This document shows positions 7,699 through 16,941 of a DNA stretch of 64,000 nucleotides, piece by piece; position 1 is the first letter of the stretch, and every line of letters starts with the position of its first letter. The DNA is from Rhizobium sp. BK313 (GTDB lineage: Bacteria > Pseudomonadota > Alphaproteobacteria > Rhizobiales > Rhizobiaceae). The stretch covers positions 868,001-932,000 of the forward strand of contig NZ_JACHZQ010000001.1 of the NCBI RefSeq assembly GCF_014193655.1, given 5' to 3'. The notes beneath the pieces were generated by a model, which worked only from the letters and a program-made list of their open reading frames with translations, was not told where the DNA came from and made no database searches. The translations under genes were made by a program, and so were the position numbers.

Positions 7699-9036
7699 CT
7701 ATGCGGATTGGGCGAAGGTACGATCAGCTTCGACCTCGCCGAGCCTGAAATGCGATCTCAAGGTATCACCTTCGTAATCTGTCCTGAACAAACCGCGCTT
7801 CTGGAGGATCGGCACGACCTCGTCCGCGAACAGCGAGAGCTGACTGTTTATGATTGGCGGCATGACGTTGAAACCGTCGGCAGCGCCCGACTGGAACCAC
7901 TCCTGGATGATGTCGGCAATCCTCTCCGGCGTGCCCGAGATGGCAAAATGGCCACGGGCGCCAGCGAGCTTGCGCAACAACTGCCGGAGGGTCAATTTCT
8001 CCCGCAAGGACATGTCGACGTAACCGATGACGCGGCTCTTGGATGCCTCAACCGCATTGGGATCTGGAAAATCTTCCTTGGTGAGCGGACGGTCCAGCGG
8101 AACGTGGCTGAAGTCATGTCCGCCAAAGCGCGCCCTTAGCCGGGTGAGGCCGACTTCGGTGCTCGTGAGTGCATCAAGCTCCTCCCAGATCTGATCGGCT
8201 TCGCGCTGCGTCGAGCCGATGGCTGCGCTGATCCCTGGCAGGACAACGATGTCCTCATGACGGCGGCCATAAGCGACCGCTCGGTTCTTCACATCTGAAT
8301 AGAAGGACTTTGCGGAATCGATCGTCATGTGAGCTGTGAAGATTGCCTCGGCCCATCGAGCAGCAAAGGACCTGCCTGAATCCGATTGCCCGGCCTGGAT
8401 ATAGACTGGCCGTCCCTGCGGGCTCCCCGGAACGTTCAGAGGGCCTTTTGTCCGGTAGTGTTGGCCTTGGTAGTTCGCGGGCGTGATGCGTGAAAGATCC
8501 AGATACTGGCCAGCATCGCGATCATCGACGACAGCATCTGAGGGGAAGCTCTTCCAGAGAGCGTCTACCGCCTCGACAAACTCCTCAGCGAGCTTGTAGC
8601 GGTCGGCGTGATCGAGGTTCTGCTGGAGTCCGTAGTTGGCGCCTGCTTCAGGTGCCCAGGAGGTGACGATGTTCCATCCGGCGCGGCCTTTGGACAGGTG
8701 GTCGAGCGTGGCAAACTGGCGCGCGAGCGTATAGGGCAGGCTGTAGGTCGTTGAAGCTGTGCCGATGAGCCCGATCTTCCGTGTGTGGGCCGCGAGCAGA
8801 GACAGCAGGACGATCGGCTCCAGCGAACCGGAGGAAGCCAGTCCACTGCTATTCCCGGCGGCCAAGGTGTCCGCCAGGAAGACCGCGTCGAACTTCGCGG
8901 CTTCGGCGATGTGGGCAGCCTCGACATAGAGTTCGAGATCGGTCAGCGCCTTGTGATTGGAGCCCGGATGGCGCCACGCGCCCTCGTGGTGGCCGCGCGA
9001 CATCAGAAAGAGATTCAGGTGCAATTGCCGGGACAT
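7699..9036 (-). CDS. LLM-class FMN-dependent monooxygenase (NtaA/SnaA/DszA family)
   Basis: A 445-residue bacterial-luciferase-like monooxygenase of the NtaA/SnaA/DszA/SfnG group, two-component enzymes that use FMNH2 from a separate reductase to cleave C-S or C-N bonds. Recognisable are FDAVFLADTLA near residue 50, GLIGTASTTYSLPYTLARQFATLDHLS (shown in part) and GRAGWNIVTSW near 135, the family hallmark, and ANYGL. It is the last gene of a minus-strand operon behind an SsuA/B/C-type importer (12 bases after the ATPase gene), which points to desulfonation or oxidation of an imported organosulfur compound. No reductase gene is nearby. Confidence 0.88.
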   Translation of the reverse strand: MSRQLHLNLFLMSRGHHEGAWRHPGSNHKALTDLELYVEAAHIAEAAKFDAVFLADTLAAGNSSGLASSGSLEPIVLLSLLAAHTRKIGLIGTASTTYSLPYTLARQFATLDHLSKGRAGWNIVTSWAPEAGANYGLQQNLDHADRYKLAEEFVEAVDALWKSFPSDAVVDDRDAGQYLDLSRITPANYQGQHYRTKGPLNVPGSPQGRPVYIQAGQSDSGRSFAARWAEAIFTAHMTIDSAKSFYSDVKNRAVAYGRRHEDIVVLPGISAAIGSTQREADQIWEELDALTSTEVGLTRLRARFGGHDFSHVPLDRPLTKEDFPDPNAVEASKSRVIGYVDMSLREKLTLRQLLRKLAGARGHFAISGTPERIADIIQEWFQSGAADGFNVMPPIINSQLSLFADEVVPILQKRGLFRTDYEGDTLRSHFRLGEVEADRTFAQSA

Positions 9037-9048
9037 TATCGATACCTT

Positions 9049-9774
9049 TCAAACGCGCTCAGTGACGCCGAAGCTCAGAAGGAGCTTGGCACGGAGCGAA
9101 AGCAATTCGGGGTCATGGGCGCGTCGCGGATGCGGCGCGGGGACGAGGTGGTCTTCGGCTATGTGCCCCTCTTTCAGAACAAGGATGCGGTCAGAGAGAA
9201 GCAGCGCCTCGTCTACGTCATGCGTCACCAGGATGATCGTCGGTCTTTCCCTTTCCACCAGGCGCATCAGCAGTTCCTGCATGCGCAGTCGGGTGAGGGC
9301 GTCGAGCGCTCCGAACGGCTCGTCGGCGAGCAACAGTTCTGGAGAACGGAGGAGGGACCGCGCCAGCGATGCACGCTGCTTCTGGCCACCCGATAGGGTC
9401 GAAGGCCAAACATCCGACTTGTCGCCCAATCCGACGGCGTTCAGCATGTCGAGTGCGGCGGGCCGGGCGTCCGGGCGGCGCAAGCCGAGGATGATGTTTT
9501 CGATAACGGACTTCCAGGGAAGCAGTCTCGAATCCTGGAAGAGGACCGACGTGTTCTCCGGAACATAGAATTCGCCCAGGGTTTCGGCGTCGTCGTCGAG
9601 TCCCGCCAGGGCACGGAGAAGCGTGGTCTTTCCGGAACCGGATTCGCCGAGCAACGAGACGAATTGGCCATGCGGTATCTCTAGCGAGACACGGTCGAGG
9701 ATCGTCTTTCCCTTGAAACTGCGCGACAGATCCCGAAGCTCGACGGCATTTGGAATGCGAGCATGTGCATTCAT
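9049..9774 (-). CDS. ABC transporter ATP-binding protein, SsuB/TauB-like
   Basis: A 241-residue ATPase of the nitrate/sulfonate/taurine importer family. Walker A is GESGSGKTTL (about 38-47), the Q-loop region reads VLFQDSRLLPW, the signature is LSGGQKQRASLARSL, Walker B is LLLADEPFGALD, and the switch His is in ILVTHDVDEAL. It overlaps the permease gene by four bases, showing translational coupling. With the permease and binding protein it forms a complete importer for an aliphatic sulfonate or related compound. Confidence 0.9.
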   Translation of the reverse strand: MNAHARIPNAVELRDLSRSFKGKTILDRVSLEIPHGQFVSLLGESGSGKTTLLRALAGLDDDAETLGEFYVPENTSVLFQDSRLLPWKSVIENIILGLRRPDARPAALDMLNAVGLGDKSDVWPSTLSGGQKQRASLARSLLRSPELLLADEPFGALDALTRLRMQELLMRLVERERPTIILVTHDVDEALLLSDRILVLKEGHIAEDHLVPAPHPRRAHDPELLSLRAKLLLSFGVTERV

Positions 9775-10640
9775 GACCCGAGAGCTCTCCGATAGGACAG
9801 AGCGCGTCCCTCGATGAACCGCACCACCGCGTCCGATACGAGGCCGAGCACCGCGTAGATAAAGATACCGACGACGATGACGTCGGTCTGGCCCCAGTCG
9901 CGTGCCCGGTTCATCAGATATCCGATGCCAGTCTGGGTGTTCACGAGTTCGAGCACAACCAACGCGGTCCAGGAGATTGCGACTGCGAGGCGAAGGGCAA
10001 CGAAAAAGCCGGGTAACGCCCCTGGAAGCGCGACGTGGCGAATGAACTCCAACCGCGTCAGCCCCAGCGTGCGTGCGAGCTCGACATGTCCGATGTCGAT
10101 GGCGCGAAGTGCCGCGTGGGTGTTGATATAAACGGGCACCAGAACGGTGGTGAAGATCAGGAATATCTTCATCTCTTCGCCGATTCCGAGCCAGATGATC
10201 ACCAGCGGAATCAATGCAAGCGTGGGGATCGCTCTTTTGATCTGGACAACGCCATCGATGAGAGCCTCACCGGTTCGCGTCAGTCCGGATAGCAGAGCAA
10301 GGGCGACGCCGACGATTACGCCCAGAAAAAGGCCGGTGTACGCCCTACCGGCGGAGGCGAGAAGGTGCGGAAGCAAGGATCCGTCGAGGATCATGTCGTA
10401 CCCGGTCTGCAGGGCAGTCGAGGGCGCCGAAAGAGTATATGGCGACAGAAAGCCGAGCCGTGACGCAGCCTCCCAGACGATGACGATCAGCGCTGGGCCA
10501 AGCAGCCGCAATCCTGCGGGTAGTTTAGCCGGGGTAAGTCGGACTGACTTCGTCGCGGGGGTCGCAACCCCACGCTGTTCGCCTTTGCCATACCGGCTGG
10601 GCGAACGCGCAACAGAAGATTGGAGTACGTCGGCCATCAA
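9771..10640 (-). CDS. ABC transporter permease, SsuC/TauC-like
   Basis: A 289-residue inner-membrane permease of the BPD_transp_1 family, about six membrane segments. The EAA-type cytoplasmic loop that docks the ATPase is visible as ELARTLGLTRLEFIRHVALP with the conserved Gly. The basic N-terminal 45 residues are a hydrophilic extension before the first membrane helix (LLGPALIVIVWEAA). It overlaps the genes on both sides by four bases each. Confidence 0.9.
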   Translation of the reverse strand: MMADVLQSSVARSPSRYGKGEQRGVATPATKSVRLTPAKLPAGLRLLGPALIVIVWEAASRLGFLSPYTLSAPSTALQTGYDMILDGSLLPHLLASAGRAYTGLFLGVIVGVALALLSGLTRTGEALIDGVVQIKRAIPTLALIPLVIIWLGIGEEMKIFLIFTTVLVPVYINTHAALRAIDIGHVELARTLGLTRLEFIRHVALPGALPGFFVALRLAVAISWTALVVLELVNTQTGIGYLMNRARDWGQTDVIVVGIFIYAVLGLVSDAVVRFIEGRALSYRRALGS

Positions 10641-11626
10641 CTTCCTCCCTGGCGGGCTTGCTCAATCGCCTGATCGAACGTATCGGTGAAGGAGGTCTTC
10701 GCATCGAAGCGTTCCTTGATCGACCCGGCCTGATAAAGGGTGTCGATCAGCTTCTGATGGTGCGGGACTGCCTCCACCGATGTCTGGAAGATCAGAGGCG
10801 ACTGACCCCTGATGATCGCGTCGGCATCAGGCGTCGGAATATGCTGAAAATCGGTGTAGTAGAACTTCGCCCATTCCTTTTTGTGTTCGTTGCTCCACCT
10901 GCCAGCACGCACGAATGCAGTCAGGAATTCCTTGATGGCCTCGACCTTCTTCGGGTCTGCCAGAGCTTCCGGCCGGGCGTAGAAATAGGAGGTGCTGGGA
11001 AGAAGCTTGCGCTCCTCGGGGTCCAGGACCGGCGAGGCTCCCGCCTGCTTAGTCAGTCTGGTGACGAATGGTTCTTGCAAGACGGCGACGTCGACCGCGC
11101 CCGACCTGACTGCATCCGGGAGATCCGCAACGCGTAGATTGACAAGCTGGACGTCGCTGAGTTTCAGTCCGGCCCGGTTCAGGGCCTCGATGAGAAATAC
11201 CTGCCGCCCGGATCCTTCGACGTAGCTAACCTTCTTTCCCTTAAGCTCGGAGAGCTTGTTAATGACCAGTCCGGGCCTGGTCGTCAGGCGGTATTCGGCG
11301 ACGTCACGCGTGAAGGTTCCGATAATCGGGAGAAGGGTGCCGGATGCCCTGGCCTGGATTGGCGGCGTATCTCCGACGTATGCGATGTCGAGCGCGCCTG
11401 CTCGAATAGCCTCCAGGATCGCCGGACCACCAGCGAAATTAGGAAATTCGATATCGAAATTGATGTTCTTCCGCTCTCCGCTGGCGTCTAGCAGATTGCG
11501 AACGAGCTCGCTTTGATCTGCAACGACTAACTTGGTTGACGGGTCGGCAGCGAACGAGCCTGTTGCTCCTGAAGCAGCAAGCAGACCAATCATGACAGCT
11601 TGCAACAAAGTCCTACGTCTCATCAT
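10637..11626 (-). CDS. ABC transporter substrate-binding protein, SsuA-like
   Basis: A 329-residue periplasmic binding protein with a signal peptide (MMRRRTLLQAVMIGLLAAS, cleavage near SFAAD). The mature part is of the SsuA/TauA/NMT1 type: AILEAIRAGALDIAYVGDTPP at about 68-88 (given in part) and LKGKKVSYVEGSGRQ at about 128-142, where sulfonate-binding family members contact ligand. It is the first gene of the four-gene operon, order binding protein, permease, ATPase, monooxygenase. Typical regulation is by sulfur limitation (CysB/Cbl in enterics), but no regulator gene is adjacent. Confidence 0.88.
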   Translation of the reverse strand: MMRRRTLLQAVMIGLLAASGATGSFAADPSTKLVVADQSELVRNLLDASGERKNINFDIEFPNFAGGPAILEAIRAGALDIAYVGDTPPIQARASGTLLPIIGTFTRDVAEYRLTTRPGLVINKLSELKGKKVSYVEGSGRQVFLIEALNRAGLKLSDVQLVNLRVADLPDAVRSGAVDVAVLQEPFVTRLTKQAGASPVLDPEERKLLPSTSYFYARPEALADPKKVEAIKEFLTAFVRAGRWSNEHKKEWAKFYYTDFQHIPTPDADAIIRGQSPLIFQTSVEAVPHHQKLIDTLYQAGSIKERFDAKTSFTDTFDQAIEQARQGGS

Positions 11627-11865
11627 GGGCTCCGTGTCTGATCGATCGCGCTCCCCATTAATGTATAGTGACTTTATAGATATAGTAGGATTGAGATTTT
11701 ATCTCACGGCCGGAAGCGCGAAAACTCTTCCGTTGTCACCGCCGATGCATGAAAGATCGTTTCGTCCCAGGCGCACGGGGGCGTGTATGTCCTTCTGATC
11801 GACACCGCTAGTTCAAGTGCGCTTCTGCATTATCGCGCGGGAGAGGGATGGCGAGAGAGAATTTA
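11627..11865. promoter_or_regulatory. upstream region of the organosulfur operon
   Basis: An AT-rich patch at about 11658-11705 contains a TATAGTGACTTTATAG stretch and the small palindrome GAGATTTTATCTC, plausible promoter or operator material for the minus-strand operon. This is only a composition-based call; there is no gene between here and the repeat that begins near 11866. Confidence 0.3.
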
Positions 11866-11996
11866 CGACGGGGTGGGAGTGAGCGTCTCCAACGCAATTT
11901 CAGCGATGCCTAATATAAAGATAAAGTTGTGCGTGTGCCGCTAGAGGGGTGACGTTCCGATCGGGCGGATCTTCCCGTTGCCGGACGGGCATGTTC

Positions 11997-12240
11997 TCAC
12001 AGTTTTCCGAAAGGTAGAATCCCCCGTCCAAAACACGACTTTTGGGGGGCCATATTCGCGCAGATAAGTACTGCCTTCCCGAACCCAGGCAATAACGCCA
12101 TCGTGTTGGTCGGCGATCTCCCGGGGGTCGCGTATGGCCTCGTGAAGAGACTCGATTGACCGCTCGAAGACCGGAGCCAGTTCTCAGTCTTCATCCCTAT
12201 CGAAGGCAGCAAGGTAAATCAGCTTGCTGTCGGGTGGCAT
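11997..12240 (-). pseudogene. broken copy of the conserved 80-residue hypothetical protein
   Basis: Reads like the intact gene at 32566-32808 (MPPDSKLIYLAAFDRDED against MPPERRLIYLAAFDRDED) but has a TGA after codon 18 and a one-base insertion near the end that replaces the LPLEKL terminus. The downstream part still aligns codon by codon (IADQHDGVIAWVREG). Function of the family is unknown. Clearly inactivated. Confidence 0.8.
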
Positions 12241-12252
12241 TTCGAACTGTCC

Positions 12253-12504
12253 TTAATTATGACGTTTCGAAGAAAAGTATTCCCGCTTCCTCTGCGCCGC
12301 TGCTATCAAGGCGCTACGAGCGGATTCAATTGAGGCATTTCCTTCGTAAGCATCGAGCAACACTCGTTTGGCAGTTTCAAAAGTCTCGCCGCTCTGCTCT
12401 CTCGGCCACTCCTGCAAGACGTGATGGGCTGCTCGTTCCATACTGTCGATTGTGATGTATTTTCCGATCTGACGACTTTCGATTGTTATTGGTTCGTTCC
12501 ACAC
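12253..12504 (-). CDS. DUF982 family protein, probably no longer properly expressed
   Basis: An 83-residue DUF982 domain protein. Family features are the N-terminal PITIESRQ strand, MERAAHHVLQEWP in the middle, and the closing ARSALIAAA helix. DUF982 proteins are small, found almost only in Rhizobiales, and of unknown function. Compared with its paralogue at 32825-33082 the ATG and GGAGGA are gone; the only in-frame start is a GTG with no ribosome-binding site, and no GGAAC promoter precedes it. It ends with a changed C-terminus. Likely on the way to becoming a pseudogene. Confidence 0.7.
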   Translation of the reverse strand: MWNEPITIESRQIGKYITIDSMERAAHHVLQEWPREQSGETFETAKRVLLDAYEGNASIESARSALIAAAQRKREYFSSKRHN

Positions 12505-12775
12505 CGCTGATGCTCAAAGGCCAAAGCATAAGTGGACTTCGCGCGCCACTTCGGAACAAAGGCACTCAAGGCTGGAGAGATGAGGCGAACCTTTAGAAGC
12601 ATCCGCCTCATACCGTGGCCCTAACAAAGGCCGTTGTGACCATTTCGATCTGATCACCTTCATGGGAAGCCTTGGGCACGCCGCCGCGATAGGGTGCAGT
12701 CGATTATCACTACCACGCCGAAGAACAGACAAGGGCGGAGTAACTGTGTCCGGTAGCCCAGGCGCAGTCTAATTG

Positions 12776-13681
12776 TTACCGCTTCGCAGCATTCAGCAGT
12801 GCTCCGCGGTTTGCTCTCAGAAACTCAGCGAACGTGCGAGGTGGGGTGCCTGTTAGCCGCAGGACGGTGTCATTGGCGGTGTCGAACGCACCATCGCGTA
12901 TCGTCGCGTCCAAAGCGGCCAGGTTTTTAGCGATGGGGCTCGGGACGCCTGCGGCGATCAATCCGCTCTCTCGCTCCTCGTCAGTGACGTGGATCAAGTC
13001 GACTGACATATCGAACACCTCCTTCACTAAGGAGACAAGATCGCTTGCTGAGAGCGCTTCTGGTCCGCTAATATTCAAGCAGCCGAGTTCATCGGCGCCG
13101 GTGAGTGCAGCGGCGGCTACCCGCGCAACATCGAGGCGATCAATGTACGCGGTGCGACCGTTGCCCGCTGCCGTAACCCAGCGCCCTGAGGCAAGGACTG
13201 GAGGCAGCCAATAGAAGACGTTGTCGGCATAGCTGTTCACACGGAGGATCGAGAACGGAATTCCCGACTGCTCGATCGCCTGCTCAGTCTGGTAGTGCGT
13301 TGCAGCAACCGCAAGGAGTGCGCCGGGTTCTGGCTTGTGCATCGAGGTGTAAACAATGCGCCTAACCTTGGCAGCAGCTGCCGCTTCTACGGCCGATAAC
13401 TGGCTGCGCACCCGTTCCTCCGGAGAGCCTTGCCTTGCATCCAGCGAAATGATGAGGGCGCGGTCGATACCCCTAAAAGAAGCGGAAAGCGAACCAGGAT
13501 TATGAAAATCCAAGGTCGTTGTATTCGCGCCCGCACTGGCGAGGTCAGAGATGAGATCCGTATTCCGCGAACCTGCCACGACATTTGTTGCCCCTGCTAG
13601 AAGAAGGTTTTTCACTGTCGCGCGTCCGAGATTACCGTTGGCTCCGGTCACGAGCAGTCTAGGGTTTTCGTGAATAGACAT
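12776..13681 (-). CDS. NmrA-like NAD(P)-binding oxidoreductase
   Basis: A 302-residue atypical short-chain dehydrogenase of the NmrA/QorB (NAD(P)H quinone oxidoreductase 2) group. The Rossmann motif is LLVTGANGNLGRATV right after the start, followed by VVAGSRN and YTSMHK in the NmrA positions. The start is the ATG of MSIHENPR; longer frames run into the divergent regulator's control region. It faces an HxlR regulator 74 bases away, a very common arrangement in which the regulator represses the oxidoreductase gene in response to reactive electrophiles. Confidence 0.85.
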   Translation of the reverse strand: MSIHENPRLLVTGANGNLGRATVKNLLLAGATNVVAGSRNTDLISDLASAGANTTTLDFHNPGSLSASFRGIDRALIISLDARQGSPEERVRSQLSAVEAAAAAKVRRIVYTSMHKPEPGALLAVAATHYQTEQAIEQSGIPFSILRVNSYADNVFYWLPPVLASGRWVTAAGNGRTAYIDRLDVARVAAAALTGADELGCLNISGPEALSASDLVSLVKEVFDMSVDLIHVTDEERESGLIAAGVPSPIAKNLAALDATIRDGAFDTANDTVLRLTGTPPRTFAEFLRANRGALLNAAKR

Positions 13682-13755
13682 AGGTTGCCTCTGTGGTTTC
13701 GATTGAAGACCACACCCATATAAAGAGCAGCGAAACGGCGCGTAAGGAGGCACTT

Positions 13756-14187
13756 TTGTCAGACCAGGTAACGAAAAGGGGACCTTTAGAGGGAGGAGTT
13801 CACGAGCTGGTTGAATCCTTCGCACGCCATGAGCCTGAAGGGCGCACGACCGAATGCGCGGTCCGTGGGCTTTTTGACAAGATCGGCGACAAATGGACAA
13901 TGCAGTTGGTCATAGCCCTTGCTGTTAAGCCCAGAAGGTTCGGTGAACTTCGACGAGCCGTCCGAAACATTTCCAAGCGCATGCTGACGGAGTCATTGCG
14001 TGAATTGGAGCGCGACGGGTTCATCACGCGCCACGTATTTCCGACAAAGCCACCAAGCGTTGAGTATCGCCTGACCCAGATGGGAACGAGCCTTCTCGAA
14101 CCATTGGGTCTGCTGTCGAAATGGGCCGATGCTCGTCAACATGAAATCGAAGCCGCCCGGCTTCTCTATGACGGGGTGCAATCGTGA
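13756..14187 (+). CDS. HxlR-family transcriptional regulator
   Basis: A 143-residue winged-helix regulator. The family pattern is complete: [15 protein letters not shown] with the conserved Cys, [26 protein letters not shown], and the [12 protein letters not shown] wing. The start is a TTG five bases after AAGGAGG; a GTG 63 bases earlier opens the same frame but lacks a binding site. The conserved cysteine near the N-terminus is the redox or electrophile sensor in characterised homologues (HypR, QorR). Divergent from the NmrA-like gene it probably controls. Confidence 0.87.
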   Translation: MSDQVTKRGPLEGGVHELVESFARHEPEGRTTECAVRGLFDKIGDKWTMQLVIALAVKPRRFGELRRAVRNISKRMLTESLRELERDGFITRHVFPTKPPSVEYRLTQMGTSLLEPLGLLSKWADARQHEIEAARLLYDGVQS

Positions 14188-14519
14188 TTGCTATCATTGA
14201 TCGGTGCGTTGCTGTTCTTGACCCGGCAAAGGTAGGTGCTGGCCTCAACCCCCTAACCGAAGCGTGAGCGATCCACCATCTGATGAGCGAATAAAGGCCG
14301 GGCGCGTTCATGCTGTCCGTGCCTTCCTCACCGGACGGTGGCATAGATCCGCGATGCGCCTTCTCATCGGCAAGCAGCGTCGTGTTTTGAACAAGCAATT
14401 GTCACAGCAAACTCGCGCCCTACTTTTCCATCGTCAGTCGAGTGGGACTTCGATGCAATTGATTTTCATCATAAGCGGCCCGGACCTTCGCAACGTGATC
14501 CTCGGGAACGGCGCTTTAC
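14188..14519. other. intergenic stretch without a supported gene
   Basis: Overlapping frames on both strands are short and unlike any family. It contains the upstream region of the LtrA gene. Confidence 0.4.
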
Positions 14520-15689
14520 ATGGCGAGTGACCGGAGCAGAAATTGGGTTCGAAAGCAGGGTGCAGATCAAACCAAATCCAGCTTTCCCGAACTTTTCTTC
14601 GACCTGGTTTTTGTGTTCGCGCTCATTCAGCTGTCACATGCGCTCGCATCCGATTTCAGTTCGACGGCCGCGATTGAATCGCTTCTCCTAATCTTTGCGA
14701 TCTGGTGGGTCTGGATCAACACTACATGGGTCACAAACCTCTTAGACACTGACAAAGACCCTGTCAGGCTGCTGCTTTTTGGCCTGATGTTCGGCGGCAT
14801 TCTGCTGGCCATTGCGATACCCGAAGCCTTTGGAACGCAAGGTCCGGTCTTTGCCGTAGTCTATAGCGCTATGCAAGTCGGGCGCTCTGTCTTCACGCTC
14901 TATGCATTTCGCGGCGTCAATCAGGCATCATTCTTGACTTTCTTGCGCATTACCCTGTGGATGCTGGTGTCGAGTGTATTTTGGATAGCGGGAGCGCTGG
15001 AAGTGCGTACGGCCCTCTGGTCGCTTGCGCTTCTGATCGAGTATGCATCACCAGCCGTTCGATATTACGTTCCCGGCATGGGAAAATCGGCGCGTGAGAC
15101 TTTGGATGTCTCAGGCGAGCACATGGCCGAACGCTGTGCACTGTTCGTGATAATCTGCCTCGGCGAGACAATCCTGACGAGCGGCCGCAATGCCGCCGAA
15201 CACATGGGGGGCGATTTGACGTTTGCTGTCTTCTGCAGTGCTTTCCTCAGCACAGGGTTCATGTGGTGGATTTATTTTCATCACGGCCAGGAAAAGGCAG
15301 CGGACAAGGCGGAAGCGACGTCTGAACCGGAGAGTGTCGCGCTCAACCTTTTCACATACGGCCATCTGCCAATTGTTGCAGGCATCATCATCGCGGCCGT
15401 TGGCCAAGACTTGAGCCTTTCGCATGCGAGCGAGGAAAGCACGCCCAAGGAGGCTCTCGCGATACTGGGCGGTCCGGCGCTCTTTCTCATAGGGAATATC
15501 TGGGTGAAACTAGTCGCTGCCCGCGAGATGCCTGTCTCGCATATTGTTGGGCTCGTTTTGCTCGTGATGGTGGCGCTGCTGCTGCCCATAACGGACAACT
15601 ATCACATCCAGATGTTCGCAACCGCCGTCCTTTTTGTGGTGGCTTTGTGGGAATATATGGCGTTGCGTCGCATAAGAGCTGTTCTCTGA
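14520..15689 (+). CDS. low temperature requirement protein A (LtrA) family membrane protein
   Basis: A 389-residue polytopic membrane protein with about ten to twelve hydrophobic segments. The LtrA signature is clear: FPELFFDLVFVFALIQLSH at about 22-40 and WWVWINTTW at about 62-70, then repeated helices to the C-terminus (FATAVLFVVALWEYMALR). LtrA was named for Listeria growth in the cold; the biochemical role is not established. It stands alone with no obvious operon partners. Confidence 0.88.
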   Translation: MASDRSRNWVRKQGADQTKSSFPELFFDLVFVFALIQLSHALASDFSSTAAIESLLLIFAIWWVWINTTWVTNLLDTDKDPVRLLLFGLMFGGILLAIAIPEAFGTQGPVFAVVYSAMQVGRSVFTLYAFRGVNQASFLTFLRITLWMLVSSVFWIAGALEVRTALWSLALLIEYASPAVRYYVPGMGKSARETLDVSGEHMAERCALFVIICLGETILTSGRNAAEHMGGDLTFAVFCSAFLSTGFMWWIYFHHGQEKAADKAEATSEPESVALNLFTYGHLPIVAGIIIAAVGQDLSLSHASEESTPKEALAILGGPALFLIGNIWVKLVAAREMPVSHIVGLVLLVMVALLLPITDNYHIQMFATAVLFVVALWEYMALRRIRAVL

Positions 15690-15750
15690 GTGGGAGCGCG
15701 GCCAACCCGGCGGTAGGCAACCCGGTCACCAAGGAAACGCCTCTCCTGCC

Positions 15751-15836
15751 GACGAGGCAGACTACACGGTTGATCTTCTGAACCGCCACGACGTGATTCG
15801 TAGGGGAGTCCTTACTCTGCACTGAAGTTTTCCCGC
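15751..15836 (+). pseudogene. C-terminal fragment paralogous to the next small gene
   Basis: Bases 15751-15812 repeat 16005-16066 at about 80 percent identity. Read in the same frame both encode similar tails (VDLLNRHDVIRRGVL here, ADLLNHRDEERRGVL there) and both end in a stop shortly after. The 5' part of this copy is missing. Confidence 0.5.
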
Positions 15837-15884
15837 GACAAAAAGACTATCGCAAACGCTACGGGAGCACATTAAGGTCACCTC

Positions 15885-16079
15885 ATGAAGACCCGGAGGT
15901 TTCGCCCCAAGAAAACAGGCTTTGGATTTTGGTCGGTGATCGACGTGTTCACGGGAGATGTGGTCGTGCTCCACGATATTGAGGTTGCATGGCTGGAAGA
16001 CAAGGACGGGGCCGACGATACGGCTGATCTTCTGAACCACCGAGACGAGGAACGTAGGGGTGTCCTGAGGAGCCCCTGA
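15885..16079 (+). CDS. hypothetical 64-residue protein
   Basis: A short frame beginning MKTRRFRPKKTGFGFWSVID, with an AAGG about eight bases before the ATG. The C-terminal 20 residues are paralogous to a fragment just upstream, which supports its being a real coding sequence. No family recognised. Confidence 0.45.
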   Translation: MKTRRFRPKKTGFGFWSVIDVFTGDVVVLHDIEVAWLEDKDGADDTADLLNHRDEERRGVLRSP

Positions 16080-16148
16080 GGCTACCAGAAGAGATTCTTG
16101 ATGGAGTTCTTGAGGACCTTGACCCAAGATTATCCAGGCGCGTCGGAC

Positions 16149-16712
16149 TCAGCGTGGCCCGCCATGGGAGCTGGCAAAGTAGTCTCTGGAAGCAAGCATA
16201 TAGCGACACTGGACGATGGTCTCACCTCGGGGACGTGAGAAAAGTTTCGTGCTTTCAATCTGGGTGAAACCCAATTTTGTCAACACGCGTCCCGACGCAG
16301 GATTATCAGCCGCGTGACCGGCTTTAAGCGTTGGTAGGCCAACATCAGTGAAGACAAAGCGTACCAACTCTTGCGCGGCCTCGAATGCATAACCGTTACC
16401 CCAGCTTGCCCAATCCAGCCAATAGCCCAGTTTTCCGTCGTATTCGGTAATGCCGTCGACGTCGGCAATCCCGATCATTTGTCCTGCTTGCTCGATGGCA
16501 AAACGATACGCCGTGCCAGCGATCCATTCGCTTTCGTGCTGAAAAAACCATTCCTCAATCTTTCGTCTGTCGGGAGGGAACAAGGCGTTGCTCAGCATAC
16601 GCGTCACTTCCCAGTCGCTCCTGATCTCGAACGCCCGCTTTGGATCGGCAATGGACGTCGGCCGCAAAAGCAAGCGAACTGTTTTCAACAAGGACCGTGG
16701 AATCACTAACAT
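16149..16712 (-). CDS. GNAT acetyltransferase, RimJ/RimL-like
   Basis: A 187-residue acetyltransferase_3 type protein: LKTVRLLLRPTSIAD at the N-terminus, IGIADVDGITEYDGKLGYWLDWASWGNGYAFEAAQELVRF (given only as family reference, in parts) for the acetyl-CoA region, and NPASGRVLTKLGF for the last conserved motif. Such enzymes acetylate N-terminal or side-chain amines of proteins, antibiotics or amino acids; the substrate is not predictable. Isolated gene. Confidence 0.8.
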   Translation of the reverse strand: MLVIPRSLLKTVRLLLRPTSIADPKRAFEIRSDWEVTRMLSNALFPPDRRKIEEWFFQHESEWIAGTAYRFAIEQAGQMIGIADVDGITEYDGKLGYWLDWASWGNGYAFEAAQELVRFVFTDVGLPTLKAGHAADNPASGRVLTKLGFTQIESTKLFSRPRGETIVQCRYMLASRDYFASSHGGPR

Positions 16713-16941
16713 CTAGCCAACGCCCTAATTCGCCTCATCAGTGTCTTGCCGCATGCATATACAGTTTCAACATTAGCCTTCCCGTCGCATACTTTTCCCG
16801 GCTGTCGTTACATAGTGGTAGCCCACTTGCACCATGTCCTTCGATTTCCGCGCAAGGGAAGCCGTCCCGCTGGAAAGCAGATACCATTCGGCAGATCTCG
16901 GTTGTCTTTGAGCTGAAGGCCAAGATGATGAGGCGTTCTCT

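Larger units (their letters stand above)
11866..12504. repeat. direct duplication, copy 1 (degenerate)
   Basis: This stretch is a diverged copy of 32429-33082, same orientation, about 20.5 kb away. Both hold a DUF982 gene followed by an 80-codon gene on the minus strand, with long runs of identity (for example around the GTACTGCCTTCCCGAACCC stretch). Copy 1 has lost the general-stress promoter, the start codon context of the DUF982 gene, the reading frame of the second gene and half of the terminator hairpin; copy 2 keeps all four. Confidence 0.85.

Noticed and set aside
8785..9568. Plus-strand frames of about 200 residues over the ABC transporter genes
   Set aside because: Antisense shadows of the ATPase and monooxygenase genes, Arg/Ser-rich with no family features.
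15111..15598. Minus-strand frames inside the LtrA gene
   Set aside because: Antisense shadows of a clear membrane protein gene.
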